In this document: in pieces, positions 1 to 8,887 of the stretch
How the letters are laid out: the number at the start of each line of letters is the position of its first letter
How positions within the stretch are numbered: position 1 is the stretch's first letter
NCBI RefSeq assembly: GCF_034262375.1
Contig: NZ_CP139558.1
Span: forward strand, 3,224,001-3,288,000
Direction: 5' to 3'
From: Mucilaginibacter sabulilitoris
GTDB lineage: Bacteria > Bacteroidota > Bacteroidia > Sphingobacteriales > Sphingobacteriaceae
Length of the DNA stretch: 64,000 nt
The notes under the pieces: generated by a model
What the model was told of the DNA's origin: nothing
What the model saw: only the letters and a program-made list of their open reading frames with translations
Databases searched by the model: none
Translations under genes and position numbers: made by a program

Positions 1-1
1 C

Positions 2-292
2 GGATACGATGCCTCAACAGGTGTGCCTTTCTGGCAAATTAAAGGTAAACTGCATGCTGATGTACCTAATCTTACCTTTTCAGGTAAAGATGTTGCCAAT
101 CAGTACTACGAAAGTACATTTACCGTTAGAAATGCTAAAATTATCCCTAAAGCGGCAACGGCTCCTGGTACCAAGCTAAAAACAGATTCAATTTATTTTG
201 AAATATCATTTAGCGATGATGCTGATCCTTCAGTGTTTCATAAAGCCGGAGGCTACGCCAGAACCCGCTTTGATGCAGATGATCATTATTAA
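2..292 (+). CDS. C-terminal part of an unknown protein (5' truncated by window)
   Basis: The reading frame is open from base 2, so the visible 96 codons are the tail of a longer gene; the GTG at 23 is probably an internal valine rather than a start. The peptide is polar, rich in Thr, Lys and Asp, has no membrane segment, and ends in an acidic/His-rich tail (DADDHY). I do not recognise a family. The gene is closed by a strong intrinsic terminator 24 bases after the stop, which supports it as a real transcription-unit end. Confidence 0.6.
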   Translation, partial: GYDASTGVPFWQIKGKLHADVPNLTFSGKDVANQYYESTFTVRNAKIIPKAATAPGTKLKTDSIYFEISFSDDADPSVFHKAGGYARTRFDADDHY

Positions 293-315
293 TAGTTAAT
301 AATCAAAATGTACTT

Positions 316-349
316 AACCCGGATCATGTAAAATGATCCGGGTTTTTTT
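316..349. terminator. Intrinsic terminator after the first gene
   Basis: A perfect 12-bp stem (AACCCGGATCAT at 316-327, its complement at 333-344) closes a 5-base loop and runs into seven T residues. It lies directly behind the truncated gene ending at 292. Confidence 0.9.
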
Positions 350-445
350 ATGTGATATAATATTATACAGGTTTTTAACAATAGACTAATTATAAACACC
401 TATATTATGGGTGATTTTCACATATCCCATTTTTGATTTACGTAT

Positions 446-453
446 TATGTTTG
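446..453 (+). promoter_or_regulatory. Promoter-like -7 box (TAnnTTTG)
   Basis: TATGTTTG matches the Bacteroidota -7 consensus TAnnTTTG. No well spaced TTG -33 element is visible (the nearest, 433-435, is only 10 bases upstream), so this is tentative. A start near 460 would give a short transcript ending at the hairpin at 509-538. Confidence 0.25.
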
Positions 454-502
454 TAAGAACCAGATAGTTTCGTTAAGATATTTGGTCAGTTAATAGTTAA
501 TT

Positions 503-538
503 AAAAAAGTCAGTAACGCGAGGTCACTGACTTTTTTT
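503..538. terminator. Orphan intrinsic terminator
   Basis: AAAAAAGTCAGT (503-514) pairs with ACTGAC plus the T-run at 526-538 across an 11-base loop. A-run and T-run flank the stem, so it could act in both directions. No open reading frame lies immediately upstream on the + strand, which is why it is called orphan. Confidence 0.7.
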
Positions 539-682
539 GTGTAATACTATCAGGATCAACGTGTTTAAAAGCATCAGTAGGAGAGGGCTTGCGTTTATCT
601 TAATAGGTGAAAATCACTTTTTTGATTTTTTTTGTAACGTTCTGCTGGTTTAGTCCGTCATAGATAAACATATATCTTTATC

Positions 683-886
683 ATGAAAATATTTACTTTA
701 TTGGCGGTAACCGGTGGGCTTTTTCTTAGTTCACTTTGCATAGACGGCAAAAACGTGAGACATGTATCAAATGCTTGTGTAAAAAGCTATGCCAGGCACT
801 GCGTAAAAAAATGCTGTAACAATACCAAAAAAACAAAAATTGCTAACGCAAATATCAGCGCCAAAGCAGGTCATGTCCGTAGTTAG
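683..886 (+). CDS. Small Cys-rich secreted hypothetical protein
   Basis: 67 codons. A plausible signal peptide (MKIF followed by a hydrophobic stretch to about residue 20) precedes a basic mature part with five cysteines, including an adjacent CC pair, and a Lys/Asn-rich tail. No family recognised and no clear ribosome binding site. It stands alone between a 12-bp operator-like motif at 606-617 and the convergent FUSC gene. Low confidence because short AT-rich frames arise by chance; the clean signal-peptide shape is the main argument for it. Confidence 0.35.
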   Translation: MKIFTLLAVTGGLFLSSLCIDGKNVRHVSNACVKSYARHCVKKCCNNTKKTKIANANISAKAGHVRS

Positions 887-897
887 CCAACGTTGCA

Positions 898-3045
898 TCA
901 TTGCAATATATTATCGGTAATTTTTGCTATATCGTAGCTTATTTTATTGATAAAACCCAGTTGCTCTTTCAGCAAATTATCCTCTGCTAATAATTCAGGC
1001 TTTTCAATATTGATAGCGGCAACAGGTTTGCCTATATTAAATTCAATGCCCGGCCCGGCAAGTTTTTTATTACTTTCGTTTAAAACAGATATGCTTTTTT
1101 TAACCAGTTTAAGCGCTTCGGCGTGAGGCTGTAATGTTTCTTTTTTAACCAGGCCCGATGCTATATTGGCTATGTACGATGATAAGATATGGTTAAGTAC
1201 AACAAACTTATGCACATCTTTTACTTTGCGTTGCTTGCTTTTGGGTTCGGATGTCATGCGTTCAAATGCGGCCGATAAATTGGCCGATTTTACATATACT
1301 TCCTTACGGGCCAGTTTATACATGGTGGTGCCTGTTACTTTACCCGAAAGACTTTCGGCAATAGTGATCAGGTAATTAATATTGGCAACTATTACATCGC
1401 GCAGCGTCTCCTGAATTTGCTCAAACTCCCAGGTTGGGAATATAATATAGCTGGCAATAAACGCAATAGACGAGCCTATAAGTGTATCTATTATACGCTC
1501 CTGCGCTATGTTTAACAATCCTACTCCTAAAAACTTAAACAGGATAAGTACAAATGGCGTAGTGAAAATTACACTTACCACATAGTTTAGCCTTTGAAAG
1601 CTATATGCCCCAATCATAAATATCATCAGGAAAATAAATTGAACGGTAACATTGGGTATAAAACTTAGTATAAGTATACCAATGGTACCGCCCCCTATAG
1701 TACCAATAAGGCGCTGGTAATTGCGTTGTTTTGAAAGGCTGAAACCTGGTTTCAGGATCACAATAATAGTTAACAATACCCAATAACTATGATGGCCCTG
1801 TGCTATTGTTTTAGCCGTGATAAAACCTACTAAACAAACCAATGCTACCCTTAATGCGTGTTTAAACACGCCCGATTCAAATGTTAAGTTGTCAAAGAAA
1901 ATATGCGGCGTGTAGTCCTGGTGCGTTACAAACTGTGAATATTCAATATCGCCCCGCACCTCGGTTGATTTAGAAGCGGTTTTAGAGTTGTAATAAACAT
2001 ATATATTATTAATGCTTTCGCTTAGCGCACGCAGGTTAATGAGTATTTTTTTTAATACCAGGGTGCTTGTTTCCTGATTGTTTTTGCCAATGTCATCAAT
2101 TTTTAACTTTAGTTTTTCAAGCTCAATATTAAAATCTTTCAGGTGTTTGTGCTTTGTGTTGGATAGTATGAGATAAGCGATATCATCAAGTTCATCGGCC
2201 ATGTGGTGCAGTATGCGGGCAATTTCATTCAGTATGCCGGTGTCTTTAAATTTTTCACGTATATAACCATAGTCATAATGTGTGGCCATGATCTGTTCAA
2301 ACATATCAACCAGATCAACAAACGTGAGTACCAGCAGCCTGCTGGCCGCGGTTGATTCCCTTACCAGCAACCTGCTTTTAAACAACAGTTCGCGCACTGC
2401 GTCCTGGTGCTGGCTCACCTGTATCTGCCGGGATACCAGTTTCCGGTAATTTTCGTCAATGTCGGTATCTATCAAATAAAAATCGGCCTTGATACGCAAA
2501 AATTTGGCAATATCGGCTACGTTTTCGCCCAGCGCCTGCTGCGCCGCTCGGTAAGGCCTTATGCCAAAAAACACAATACTGAACAGCATATACCATATAC
2601 CACCTGCTAAAATAATAGCGCTATAGCCAAGTACGCCGCTGGCAGGTAATGCCTTGTCCATCATAAATATCATAATGAGTAGCGAACAGGTACCCACCGA
2701 TGCCGCCCGGTTACCATAAACGGTGAACATGGAAAAAAGGAATGAGAACAGTGTGATTTCCAGCCCCAGGGTGAAAATATTAAGCCGGGCAAAGCCTGTA
2801 ATAGCCGCCACCAGGAAAAGGCATAAATTACCAATTGCCATGGAGTTACGCTTGTGGCTTACCGGGCCGGGGCTGTCAATAACACAAATACAAAGCGCCC
2901 CCAATGATAAGGTAAGGCCTAGGTCAAACTGGTTAAACTCTAACAACACCAACGATGGCAGTAGTATCCCCGCTGATATGCGCAAGCCGTCAGAAAAATA
3001 CTGGCTGTAAAAAAAGCTTTTTATTTCCCTGGTATTAATATTCAT
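898..3045 (-). CDS. FUSC-family (YccS-like) inner-membrane protein
   Basis: Large polytopic membrane protein with the duplicated layout of YccS/YhfK and aromatic-acid exporter (FUSC) proteins: an N-terminal block of about six membrane segments, a soluble helical middle of roughly 200 residues, a second membrane block beginning near the HALRVALVCLVGFITAKTIA stretch, and a C-terminal cytoplasmic helical domain. The frame extends 33 codons further to 3144, but that extension is polar and unlike the family; the Met at 3045 gives MNINTREIKSFF and the expected N-terminus, so I chose it. Transport substrate is unknown. Transcribed alone, divergent from the PEP carboxylase gene. Confidence 0.85.
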   Translation of the reverse strand: MNINTREIKSFFYSQYFSDGLRISAGILLPSLVLLEFNQFDLGLTLSLGALCICVIDSPGPVSHKRNSMAIGNLCLFLVAAITGFARLNIFTLGLEITLFSFLFSMFTVYGNRAASVGTCSLLIMIFMMDKALPASGVLGYSAIILAGGIWYMLFSIVFFGIRPYRAAQQALGENVADIAKFLRIKADFYLIDTDIDENYRKLVSRQIQVSQHQDAVRELLFKSRLLVRESTAASRLLVLTFVDLVDMFEQIMATHYDYGYIREKFKDTGILNEIARILHHMADELDDIAYLILSNTKHKHLKDFNIELEKLKLKIDDIGKNNQETSTLVLKKILINLRALSESINNIYVYYNSKTASKSTEVRGDIEYSQFVTHQDYTPHIFFDNLTFESGVFKHALRVALVCLVGFITAKTIAQGHHSYWVLLTIIVILKPGFSLSKQRNYQRLIGTIGGGTIGILILSFIPNVTVQFIFLMIFMIGAYSFQRLNYVVSVIFTTPFVLILFKFLGVGLLNIAQERIIDTLIGSSIAFIASYIIFPTWEFEQIQETLRDVIVANINYLITIAESLSGKVTGTTMYKLARKEVYVKSANLSAAFERMTSEPKSKQRKVKDVHKFVVLNHILSSYIANIASGLVKKETLQPHAEALKLVKKSISVLNESNKKLAGPGIEFNIGKPVAAINIEKPELLAEDNLLKEQLGFINKISYDIAKITDNILQ

Positions 3046-3202
3046 CAAAATAGTTTTATTTCCTGGTTGAGGCGATGTAAAAATAATCAAAGGCAAGTTA
3101 TTAAAATCTTTCTGCCTGCCTTTGCTGAATTTTTTTAATAACACTTTGAACAGAAATTTAGAGGTAAATTTACAATAATTAAATTTTTGTTGCTTTTTTT
3201 AG

Positions 3203-3210
3203 TAAATTTG
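3203..3210 (+). promoter_or_regulatory. Possible -7 box upstream of PEP carboxylase
   Basis: TAAATTTG fits TAnnTTTG. It lies about 130 bases before the ATG at 3339 and has no TTG at the usual 19-23 spacing, so it is a weak call. Confidence 0.25.
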
Positions 3211-3338
3211 GTATCAATATCATAATACTTTTATTAAATTAATTGCTTATAGCTGAAATTTAATTTTAGATAATTAAATTCACCCCCGGTTTTGTGCAGT
3301 AGCCAGTACCACTTAGTTTCACCCAATTATTTTAAACT

Positions 3339-5909
3339 ATGTCGTTAACCTTAAAACTCAGTCAAAGAGAAACAATCTTTAATAACGAGGTTGTAACCAG
3401 GTTTGAGTTATATAATAGTTTATTTCAAACATTACCCTTTTACCAGGTAAAGGATACCGGTATTTTACTTCCGTTTTTTAGTTCACACTGCGAAAAAGGT
3501 GCTATAAAGCAGGCATCGCCTACTGATATCATTGAAACTTTTTTTAAAAAGTACGTACCCGATATCGATCATCGTGAACAAATAAACCGCATGTTCAGGT
3601 TTATACAATATATTGAACGCCAGGTGGTTTTGTTTGATGCTATTGAAGATTCGTCTTTTAATAAATTGGGTAAGTTTGATGATTCAGGTACGTTGCAAAG
3701 CATGCTGCAGCAAGCTGCCATAAGCGATGAAACCCGCAATAAGATTAGCGAAAAGTTGAAGGATTTTTCGTTAAGACTGGTGCTTACCGCGCACCCAACA
3801 CAGTTTTACCCGGGTACAGTGCTCGGCATCATGACCGATTTAATTGAGGCAGTAAAGGTTAATGATATTCCAAGCATTGATGAGTTGCTGCAACAATTGG
3901 GTAAAACGCCGTTCTTTAATAAAACATCGCCCACACCGGTTGACGAAGCCGTTAGCCTGTCGTGGTTCCTTGAAAATATATTTTATCATGCGGTATCGGG
4001 TATCCAGTCAAAACTGGAAGAGGAGTTTGATATTGATGTAACTAACCAGGTATTGGAGCTGGGCTTTTGGCCGGGCGGCGATAGGGATGGTAACCCCAAC
4101 GTAACCACACAAATTACAAAGGATGTTGCCAGCTTTTTAAGGCAGCGCCTGTTTAGGTGTTATTACCGCGATTTTAGGGTGCTCAAACGTCGTATCACCT
4201 TCAGAGGGGTTGAAAAGGCAATGGACAAACTTGAAAAATTGCTGTATAAAAATGCCAACGAGCACCCCGATACTAAGAATTTGCAGGGCGAGTTGCTGGG
4301 TTTGCTGCAATCTATCAAACAAACCATTATAACAGACCACGACAGTTTGTTTGTTGACATAGTTGAAAACCTGATCCAGAAGGTACGTTTATTTGGTTGT
4401 TATTTCGCTACGCTTGATATAAGACAGGACAGCCGTGTACTGCGCAGTGTGTTTGATTATTGCTTAAAGAATATTAAAACCGACACAGTTAAAGGTTATA
4501 AAGATTTAGAAGAAGAAGAAAAGCTAAAACAGATCAGTTTTAACGAAGCTGATTTTCATTGCCCGGATGAAGCTGATGACATGACCCGAGATACCCTGAA
4601 CACCATCAGGCTGATGCAGGAAATTCAGCGCAGCAATGGCGAAAAGGCATGTCAGCGCTTTATCATCAGCAACTGTCAGCAAGCCTCTGATATATTACAG
4701 CTTATTGATTTGTTTTTATGGAGCGGATGGAAAAAAGACAGCCTGAGTGTTGATTTTATGCCGCTGTTTGAAACCGTGAACGATTTGGCCCGCGCCGGAG
4801 AGATCATGGAGCAACTGTACACACATCCGTATTATGCCGAGCATTTAAAAAAACGCGGTAACAGGCAAACCATTATGCTCGGTTTTTCTGACAGTACCAA
4901 AGATGGTGGTTACCTGATGGCCAACTGGTCTATATATAAAGCCAAGGTCGAACTCACCAGCATGGCCCGTAAATATGGCATAAGCCTGGCGTTTTTTGAT
5001 GGCCGCGGAGGCCCGCCTGCACGTGGTGGCGGTAAAACCCACCGCTTTTACGCGTCAATGGGTAACGAGATTGCTAATGAGCACATACAGCTTACCATAC
5101 AGGGACAAACCGTAAGCTCACAATATGGATCGGTAGAAACCGCAAGGTTTAATATGGAGCAATTGATTAATGCTGGTATTATATCGGCTTTACACCCTAA
5201 CCATAACGACCTGCTTGATACCCGTCATAAGGACCTGATATCGCAAATGGCCACCGAAAGTCATAAGTTATTTATGGCGCTGCGTGAGCATCCTTTATTT
5301 GTAGATTATCTGGAGAAATTTAGTCCGCTTAAATTATTGTCGCGCATCAATATCAGTAGCCGGCCAACCAAAAGAAATGCCGGAGCGCCTTTAAAGCTCG
5401 AGGATTTGCGTGCTATTAGTTTTGTAACTTCCTGGAGCCAACTGAAGCAAAATATCCCCGGATTTTATGGAGTGGGTACTTCCTTGAAAAAGATGAAAGA
5501 CGCTGGTAACTGGCTCGAAATAAAAGAATTGTACAGAACATCTGGGTTCTTTAAAACCATGCTGGATAATTGTGCCATGTCTATGTCTAAGTCAGATTTC
5601 AGGGTAACTGCTTATCTGGGAAAAGATGAAAAATTTGGCAAGTTCTGGAAAATGCTTAAAGACGAATACGAGCTTACCCGTGAAATGCTGCTTGACCTAA
5701 CCGGAAGCACCGTACTGATGGAAGAATACCCGGTTGAACGTCGTTCTATAGCCATACGCGAAAAAATTGTATTACCGCTGGTGATCATACAGCATTATGC
5801 CTTACAATGCTTAAATAACAGCAAGGACAGCGAACTTACTGAAGTATACCATAAGCTGGTGATCAGAACCGTTTACGGTATTGTAAACGCCGGCCGAAAC
5901 CTGGCATAA
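3339..5909 (+). CDS. ppc: Phosphoenolpyruvate carboxylase
   Basis: Cytosolic enzyme that carboxylates phosphoenolpyruvate with bicarbonate to oxaloacetate, refilling the TCA cycle. At 856 residues it has family length. The first signature VLTAHPTQ places the catalytic His at residue 152; the second appears as GFSDSTKDGGY followed by FFDGRGGPPARGGG near residues 550-565, carrying the essential Arg/Gly loop. The C-terminus reads RNLA instead of the common NTG ending, a small departure at a site that normally helps bind allosteric effectors. It is monocistronic: divergent from the FUSC gene and followed by a 28-bp perfect palindrome at 5931-5958. Confidence 0.97.
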   Translation: MSLTLKLSQRETIFNNEVVTRFELYNSLFQTLPFYQVKDTGILLPFFSSHCEKGAIKQASPTDIIETFFKKYVPDIDHREQINRMFRFIQYIERQVVLFDAIEDSSFNKLGKFDDSGTLQSMLQQAAISDETRNKISEKLKDFSLRLVLTAHPTQFYPGTVLGIMTDLIEAVKVNDIPSIDELLQQLGKTPFFNKTSPTPVDEAVSLSWFLENIFYHAVSGIQSKLEEEFDIDVTNQVLELGFWPGGDRDGNPNVTTQITKDVASFLRQRLFRCYYRDFRVLKRRITFRGVEKAMDKLEKLLYKNANEHPDTKNLQGELLGLLQSIKQTIITDHDSLFVDIVENLIQKVRLFGCYFATLDIRQDSRVLRSVFDYCLKNIKTDTVKGYKDLEEEEKLKQISFNEADFHCPDEADDMTRDTLNTIRLMQEIQRSNGEKACQRFIISNCQQASDILQLIDLFLWSGWKKDSLSVDFMPLFETVNDLARAGEIMEQLYTHPYYAEHLKKRGNRQTIMLGFSDSTKDGGYLMANWSIYKAKVELTSMARKYGISLAFFDGRGGPPARGGGKTHRFYASMGNEIANEHIQLTIQGQTVSSQYGSVETARFNMEQLINAGIISALHPNHNDLLDTRHKDLISQMATESHKLFMALREHPLFVDYLEKFSPLKLLSRINISSRPTKRNAGAPLKLEDLRAISFVTSWSQLKQNIPGFYGVGTSLKKMKDAGNWLEIKELYRTSGFFKTMLDNCAMSMSKSDFRVTAYLGKDEKFGKFWKMLKDEYELTREMLLDLTGSTVLMEEYPVERRSIAIREKIVLPLVIIQHYALQCLNNSKDSELTEVYHKLVIRTVYGIVNAGRNLA

Positions 5910-5930
5910 GGTTATGTTATTTCTTATCAG

Positions 5931-5958
5931 ACTTACGAAGTTTTAAAACTTCGTAAGT
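5931..5958. repeat. 28-bp perfect palindrome after ppc
   Basis: ACTTACGAAGTTTT followed directly by its reverse complement, with only TTT after it. It can fold as a hairpin with a 4-base loop and may serve as a weak terminator for the PEP carboxylase gene, but it lacks a proper T-run. Confidence 0.6.
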
Positions 5959-5972
5959 TTCCTATAAAAAAA

Positions 5973-6055
5973 GGCCTGTCATCCTGAGCCTGTCGAAGGA
6001 TCGTTCGGAAAGGGCTGTCCGCTATGCTTTGACAGCCTTAGCGTGACAACCTTAG
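5973..6055. repeat. Dispersed imperfect palindrome, GTCATCCTGAG type
   Basis: The left arm begins TGTCATCCTGAGCC and contains GTCGAAGGATC; the right arm, read in reverse complement, is TGTCACGCTAAGGC followed by TGTCAAAGCAT. The arms match with scattered substitutions. Other copies in the window lie at 6828-6914, 26706-26780 and 41695-41778. Confidence 0.75.
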
Positions 6056-6078
6056 ATCTTATACAAAAAAAAATAGAT

Positions 6079-6112
6079 ATGTCATTGCGGGGCACGAAGC
6101 AATGACATGTGT
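6079..6112. repeat. Short palindrome, GTCATTGCG type
   Basis: ATGTCATTGC pairs perfectly with GCAATGACAT around a 10-base loop ending in cacgaa. It is a miniature version of the longer GTCATTGCGAG palindrome at 51158-51254, placed at the convergent 3' ends of ppc and the YdeI-like gene. Confidence 0.65.
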
Positions 6113-6118
6113 TTTATC

Positions 6119-6778
6119 TTACTTATCCGTCGGATTCTTCTTTTTGTTCTGTAGCATCGTAACCATCTTAGCTAAACGATCCTGGCGGGTTTTTTCCTGT
6201 TTGGCGGTTAGTATCCATAACACATACTCCTTTTTATGGCTGTAGGCCAGTTGCCGAAACCAGTCGAGTACACCCGGATACTTTTCAAGTTCAGCTTTAA
6301 CATAATCGGGTAGGGTTACTATTTTATTATCTACATCAATAAAAGCGCTGTACTCATTGGTCCGGATTACATCTTTGCGGCCTTCCGAAACTTTAGTTTG
6401 ATCAATAGAGCGAAAACGGAGGGCTGTCCATACCTCGTTTACAGCAGCAGCTGCGACCGGGCGAAGCCCGTAACTGCCGGGAGCGTCCCAACTGCTCATC
6501 ATTTCCAGATCGGAGGGGATACCCGAATTTTTTTTCGGATAAATGATCCAGAAAACTGTATCATCCTTTAATAAAGGGGCAATGATTTGAAGACTGGTAG
6601 CCAATTCGGTACTGTTGGTGACAAATAGTTGTATGCCATTAAAGTTCCCCTCGGTATTAAATACTACCTCAGCACCATTGGGCAAAGGGTTTAAGCTATC
6701 CGGATATCCGGCTGGTGAATTATAAATTAACCAGCGGGAATTTGGTTTTATTTGCAGTTTTTTGGCAAGAGCATTCAT
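6119..6778 (-). CDS. YdeI/OmpD-associated (OmdA) family protein
   Basis: 219 residues. The C-terminal 60 residues (ALA-like helix, then YVLWILTAKQEKTRQDRLAK) show the pattern of the bacteriocin-protection YdeI/OmpD-associated domain: a W-I/L-x-x-AK-x-x-x-TR core followed by a helix. The N-terminal part has a two-strand/helix module with a conserved tryptophan-rich stretch (VFWIIYPKK) seen in DUF3052-like proteins. The exact biochemical role is unknown; family members are linked to membrane stress and peptide resistance. The start at 6778 is the only Met giving the full N-terminal domain. It is followed by the TrmH gene on the same strand, with a palindromic repeat between. Confidence 0.75.
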   Translation of the reverse strand: MNALAKKLQIKPNSRWLIYNSPAGYPDSLNPLPNGAEVVFNTEGNFNGIQLFVTNSTELATSLQIIAPLLKDDTVFWIIYPKKNSGIPSDLEMMSSWDAPGSYGLRPVAAAAVNEVWTALRFRSIDQTKVSEGRKDVIRTNEYSAFIDVDNKIVTLPDYVKAELEKYPGVLDWFRQLAYSHKKEYVLWILTAKQEKTRQDRLAKMVTMLQNKKKNPTDK

Positions 6779-6827
6779 GGTTTACAGCAAGGGATTAGCT
6801 AATTTAATAATAATTAGCAAAAAACTG

Positions 6828-6914
6828 CGTCATGCTGAACACAGTGAAGCATCTGTTTTTAAAAGGAAGGTTTACGAAATAGATTCTTCGTTCCTCAGAA
6901 TGACAAGGCTGTTT
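6828..6914. repeat. Dispersed imperfect palindrome, GTCATnCTGA type
   Basis: Left arm GTCATGCTGAACACAGTGAA; right arm in reverse complement GTCATTCTGAGGAACGAAGA. Intervening bases are unrelated. It abuts the 3' end of the TrmH-like gene at 6918. Confidence 0.7.
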
Positions 6915-6917
6915 AAC

Positions 6918-7448
6918 CTACATTGTCATTTTGGCGAAAAAATCCCAGAGCACAATCCCTGCAGATACTACAATATTAAAAGAATGCTTGGTGCCAAACT
7001 GGGGTATTTCGATACAGCCATCAATGTTCTGCATTACTTCGTCACTTACGCCATTTACTTCGTTGCCGAATATCAGGGCATACTTTTCGTTTTCGGCAGG
7101 GGTAAACTCGTTAAGCATTGTGCTGTTTTCGGCCTGTTCGACGGCTATGATGCGATAACCATCATTACGTAATTGTTCAACGGCCTGTAAAGGTGTTTCG
7201 TAATAAGTCCAGCTGACGGATTGGGTGGCGCCAAGGGCAGTTTTCTCAATTTCGCGATGAGGAGGCTGGGCGGTTATACCGCAAAGACAGATCTGTTCAA
7301 CAGCGAAACCATCTGATGTACGGAAGATAGAACCGATGTTGTGCATGCTGCGCACATTATCAAGTACTACAGCTACCGGCAGCTTATCCTGTGTTTTAAA
7401 TTCATCAACCGAGGCCCGGTTCAGCTCATCTAACTTTAGTTTACGCAT
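6918..7448 (-). CDS. TrmH-family (SpoU) RNA 2'-O-methyltransferase
   Basis: SPOUT-fold enzyme that transfers a methyl group from SAM to a ribose 2'-OH in tRNA or rRNA. All three SpoU motifs are visible: NVRSMHNIGSIFRTSDG (residues 31-47, catalytic Arg in RT), IFGNEVNGVSDEV (126-138) and IEIPQFGTKHSFNIVVSAG (146-164, SAM-binding knot). At 176 residues it lacks the N-terminal substrate-binding domain of RlmB and so resembles the short TrmH/TrmL-type proteins; the target base cannot be read from sequence. It lies downstream of galK with a 66-base gap that carries a GTCCATGG word repeat. Confidence 0.9.
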   Translation of the reverse strand: MRKLKLDELNRASVDEFKTQDKLPVAVVLDNVRSMHNIGSIFRTSDGFAVEQICLCGITAQPPHREIEKTALGATQSVSWTYYETPLQAVEQLRNDGYRIIAVEQAENSTMLNEFTPAENEKYALIFGNEVNGVSDEVMQNIDGCIEIPQFGTKHSFNIVVSAGIVLWDFFAKMTM

Positions 7449-7455
7449 CTTTTTT

Positions 7456-7487
7456 GTCCATGGTCCATGGACAACAGACCATGGACT
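7456..7487. repeat. GTCCATGG word repeat between galK and trmH-like gene
   Basis: GTCCATGGTCCATGGAC is itself a palindrome and is followed, six bases on, by another CCATGGAC. It fills the short gap between two minus-strand genes; similar gap-specific word arrays occur at 43500-43556, 52010-52129, 52745-52880 and 62885-63018. Confidence 0.6.
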
Positions 7488-7514
7488 TTATTGCGCAAAA
7501 GTATTAAAAAGCGT

Positions 7515-8681
7515 TTAATTAACGGCTACGCTCAGTAAGCCTACGCCGTTGCCTATTAAAGAGCTGTATACCGATGGTTCATAACCTATCTTTTGGGTGT
7601 AATAATCGCTTACAGCCTGGCTGTAAGCGTCAAATGAGTCGCGTTTAACCAGTGCTATGGCACAACCGCCAAAGCCTGCACCGGTCATGCGGGCGCCGGC
7701 AACATTAGGGTCGGTTTTGCTGTATTCGGCTATCGTGTCGAGCTCAATACCACTTACCTCGTACTGATCGCGCAGGGAGTTGTGAGAAGCATACATCAGT
7801 TTGCCAAATTCGGTAAGGTCATTATTAGCCAATGCCGCGGCAGCCAGTTTTACACGGTCGTTTTCTTCAATAACGTGTTTGGCGCGCTTTAACACCACCG
7901 CATCGGTAATCAGGTGCTCATGCTTTTTAAAGATATCGGCATCAATATCGCACAGGTAGTTGATTTTAAGTTCGGTTTGTAAAGCTGCCAACGCCTGCGC
8001 ACATTCCTGCACACGTTCGTTATATTTTGATTCGGCCAGTTTACGGGGTTTGTTGGTATTGATGATAGCCAGCACATAATCGCCCAGGTTGCTATCAACT
8101 GCCTGGTAATCCAGTGTGTCGCAATTAAGCATCAGGGCTTTGTTCTTTTCGCCAAAGGCAACTGCAAACTGGTCCATAATGCCGCAGTTTACGCCAATAA
8201 AATTATTCTCAACAGATTTTGCAAGTTTTACCAGGTCAAGCTTGCTGTAACCGGCGTTAAAAATATCATTCAGCGCGTAAGCAGTAACAACTTCTATAGA
8301 AGCAGATGACGACAGACCAGAACCGATAGGTATATCACCATAAAAAAGCATGTCTAAGCCCTTCAGCTCGTGGCCATCCCTTGTAAAATGCTCAATTACA
8401 CCAATAGGGAAGTTAAACCAGTTATCGCCTTCTTTTTCATAATGCTGCTGCACAGGAACATCCTGCTTTTCAGAAAAATTAAGGCTCCTGAAACGGAACA
8501 CACCATCTTCATTTGGCGATGTTAGCAAATAGGTGCCAAAAGTAATGGCGCATGGCATAACCAATCCGCCGTTGTAATCAATATGTTCGCCAATGAGGTT
8601 TACGCGCCCGGGTGAAAAATAAGCGTTGTCGGCCTCTTTGTTATAAAGCTTGTTAAATTCCTGGTGTAAGGTATTCTTCAT
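7515..8681 (-). CDS. galK: Galactokinase
   Basis: GHMP-family kinase that phosphorylates galactose at C1 with ATP, first committed step of the Leloir pathway. At 388 residues it is full length. Seen: the galactokinase signature GRVNLIGEHIDYNGG (residues 25-39), the GHMP ATP-binding motif PIGSGLSSSAS (118-128), the catalytic Asp in NCGIMDQFA (Asp170) and the third GHMP motif GARMTGAGFGGCA near 330. No galT, galE or transporter is next to it; it sits upstream of a methyltransferase gene on the same strand and is divergent from yciI-like gene 8888. Confidence 0.97.
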   Translation of the reverse strand: MKNTLHQEFNKLYNKEADNAYFSPGRVNLIGEHIDYNGGLVMPCAITFGTYLLTSPNEDGVFRFRSLNFSEKQDVPVQQHYEKEGDNWFNFPIGVIEHFTRDGHELKGLDMLFYGDIPIGSGLSSSASIEVVTAYALNDIFNAGYSKLDLVKLAKSVENNFIGVNCGIMDQFAVAFGEKNKALMLNCDTLDYQAVDSNLGDYVLAIINTNKPRKLAESKYNERVQECAQALAALQTELKINYLCDIDADIFKKHEHLITDAVVLKRAKHVIEENDRVKLAAAALANNDLTEFGKLMYASHNSLRDQYEVSGIELDTIAEYSKTDPNVAGARMTGAGFGGCAIALVKRDSFDAYSQAVSDYYTQKIGYEPSVYSSLIGNGVGLLSVAVN

Positions 8682-8820
8682 TATTACAGGTTTGTTATAT
8701 GGGAAACAAATATTGTAAAAATTGTCATATTTACAGTTATAAAATTAATTTTTATTCAAAAAAATTTAATAATTCTATTTTTTTAGCTGTTTTTGCTGGT
8801 GTTTTCAATCAAATGGCTTT

Positions 8821-8852
8821 AAAAACCGTAATTTGAAACAGAACGGTTTTTT
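8821..8852 (+). terminator. Terminator-like hairpin between divergent genes
   Basis: AAAAACCGT (8821-8829) pairs with ACGGTTTTT (8843-8851), then TTGCC. It lies between galK (minus) and the YciI gene (plus), 36 bases before the ATG at 8888, where no coding sequence ends. It may be a leader hairpin or attenuator. Confidence 0.45.
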
Positions 8853-8887
8853 GCCTGTTGCTTTAATACAACATAATTATTTATAAA

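Larger units (their letters stand above)
293..682. other. 390-bp gene-poor stretch
   Basis: No convincing coding sequence. It holds two intrinsic terminators (316-349 and 503-538), a promoter-like box TATGTTTG at 446-453, and two copies of a 12-bp motif in opposite forms, GGTGATTTTCAC at 410-421 and GGTGAAAATCAC at 606-617. The box at 446 plus the second terminator could delimit a small untranslated RNA of about 80 nt. Confidence 0.6.

Noticed and set aside
3046-3144. 33-codon N-terminal extension of the FUSC protein
   Set aside because: Polar, not family-like; Met at 3045 gives the expected start.
6762-7172. 136-codon plus-strand frame
   Set aside because: Antisense to the TrmH-like gene and runs through a dispersed palindrome; no family features.
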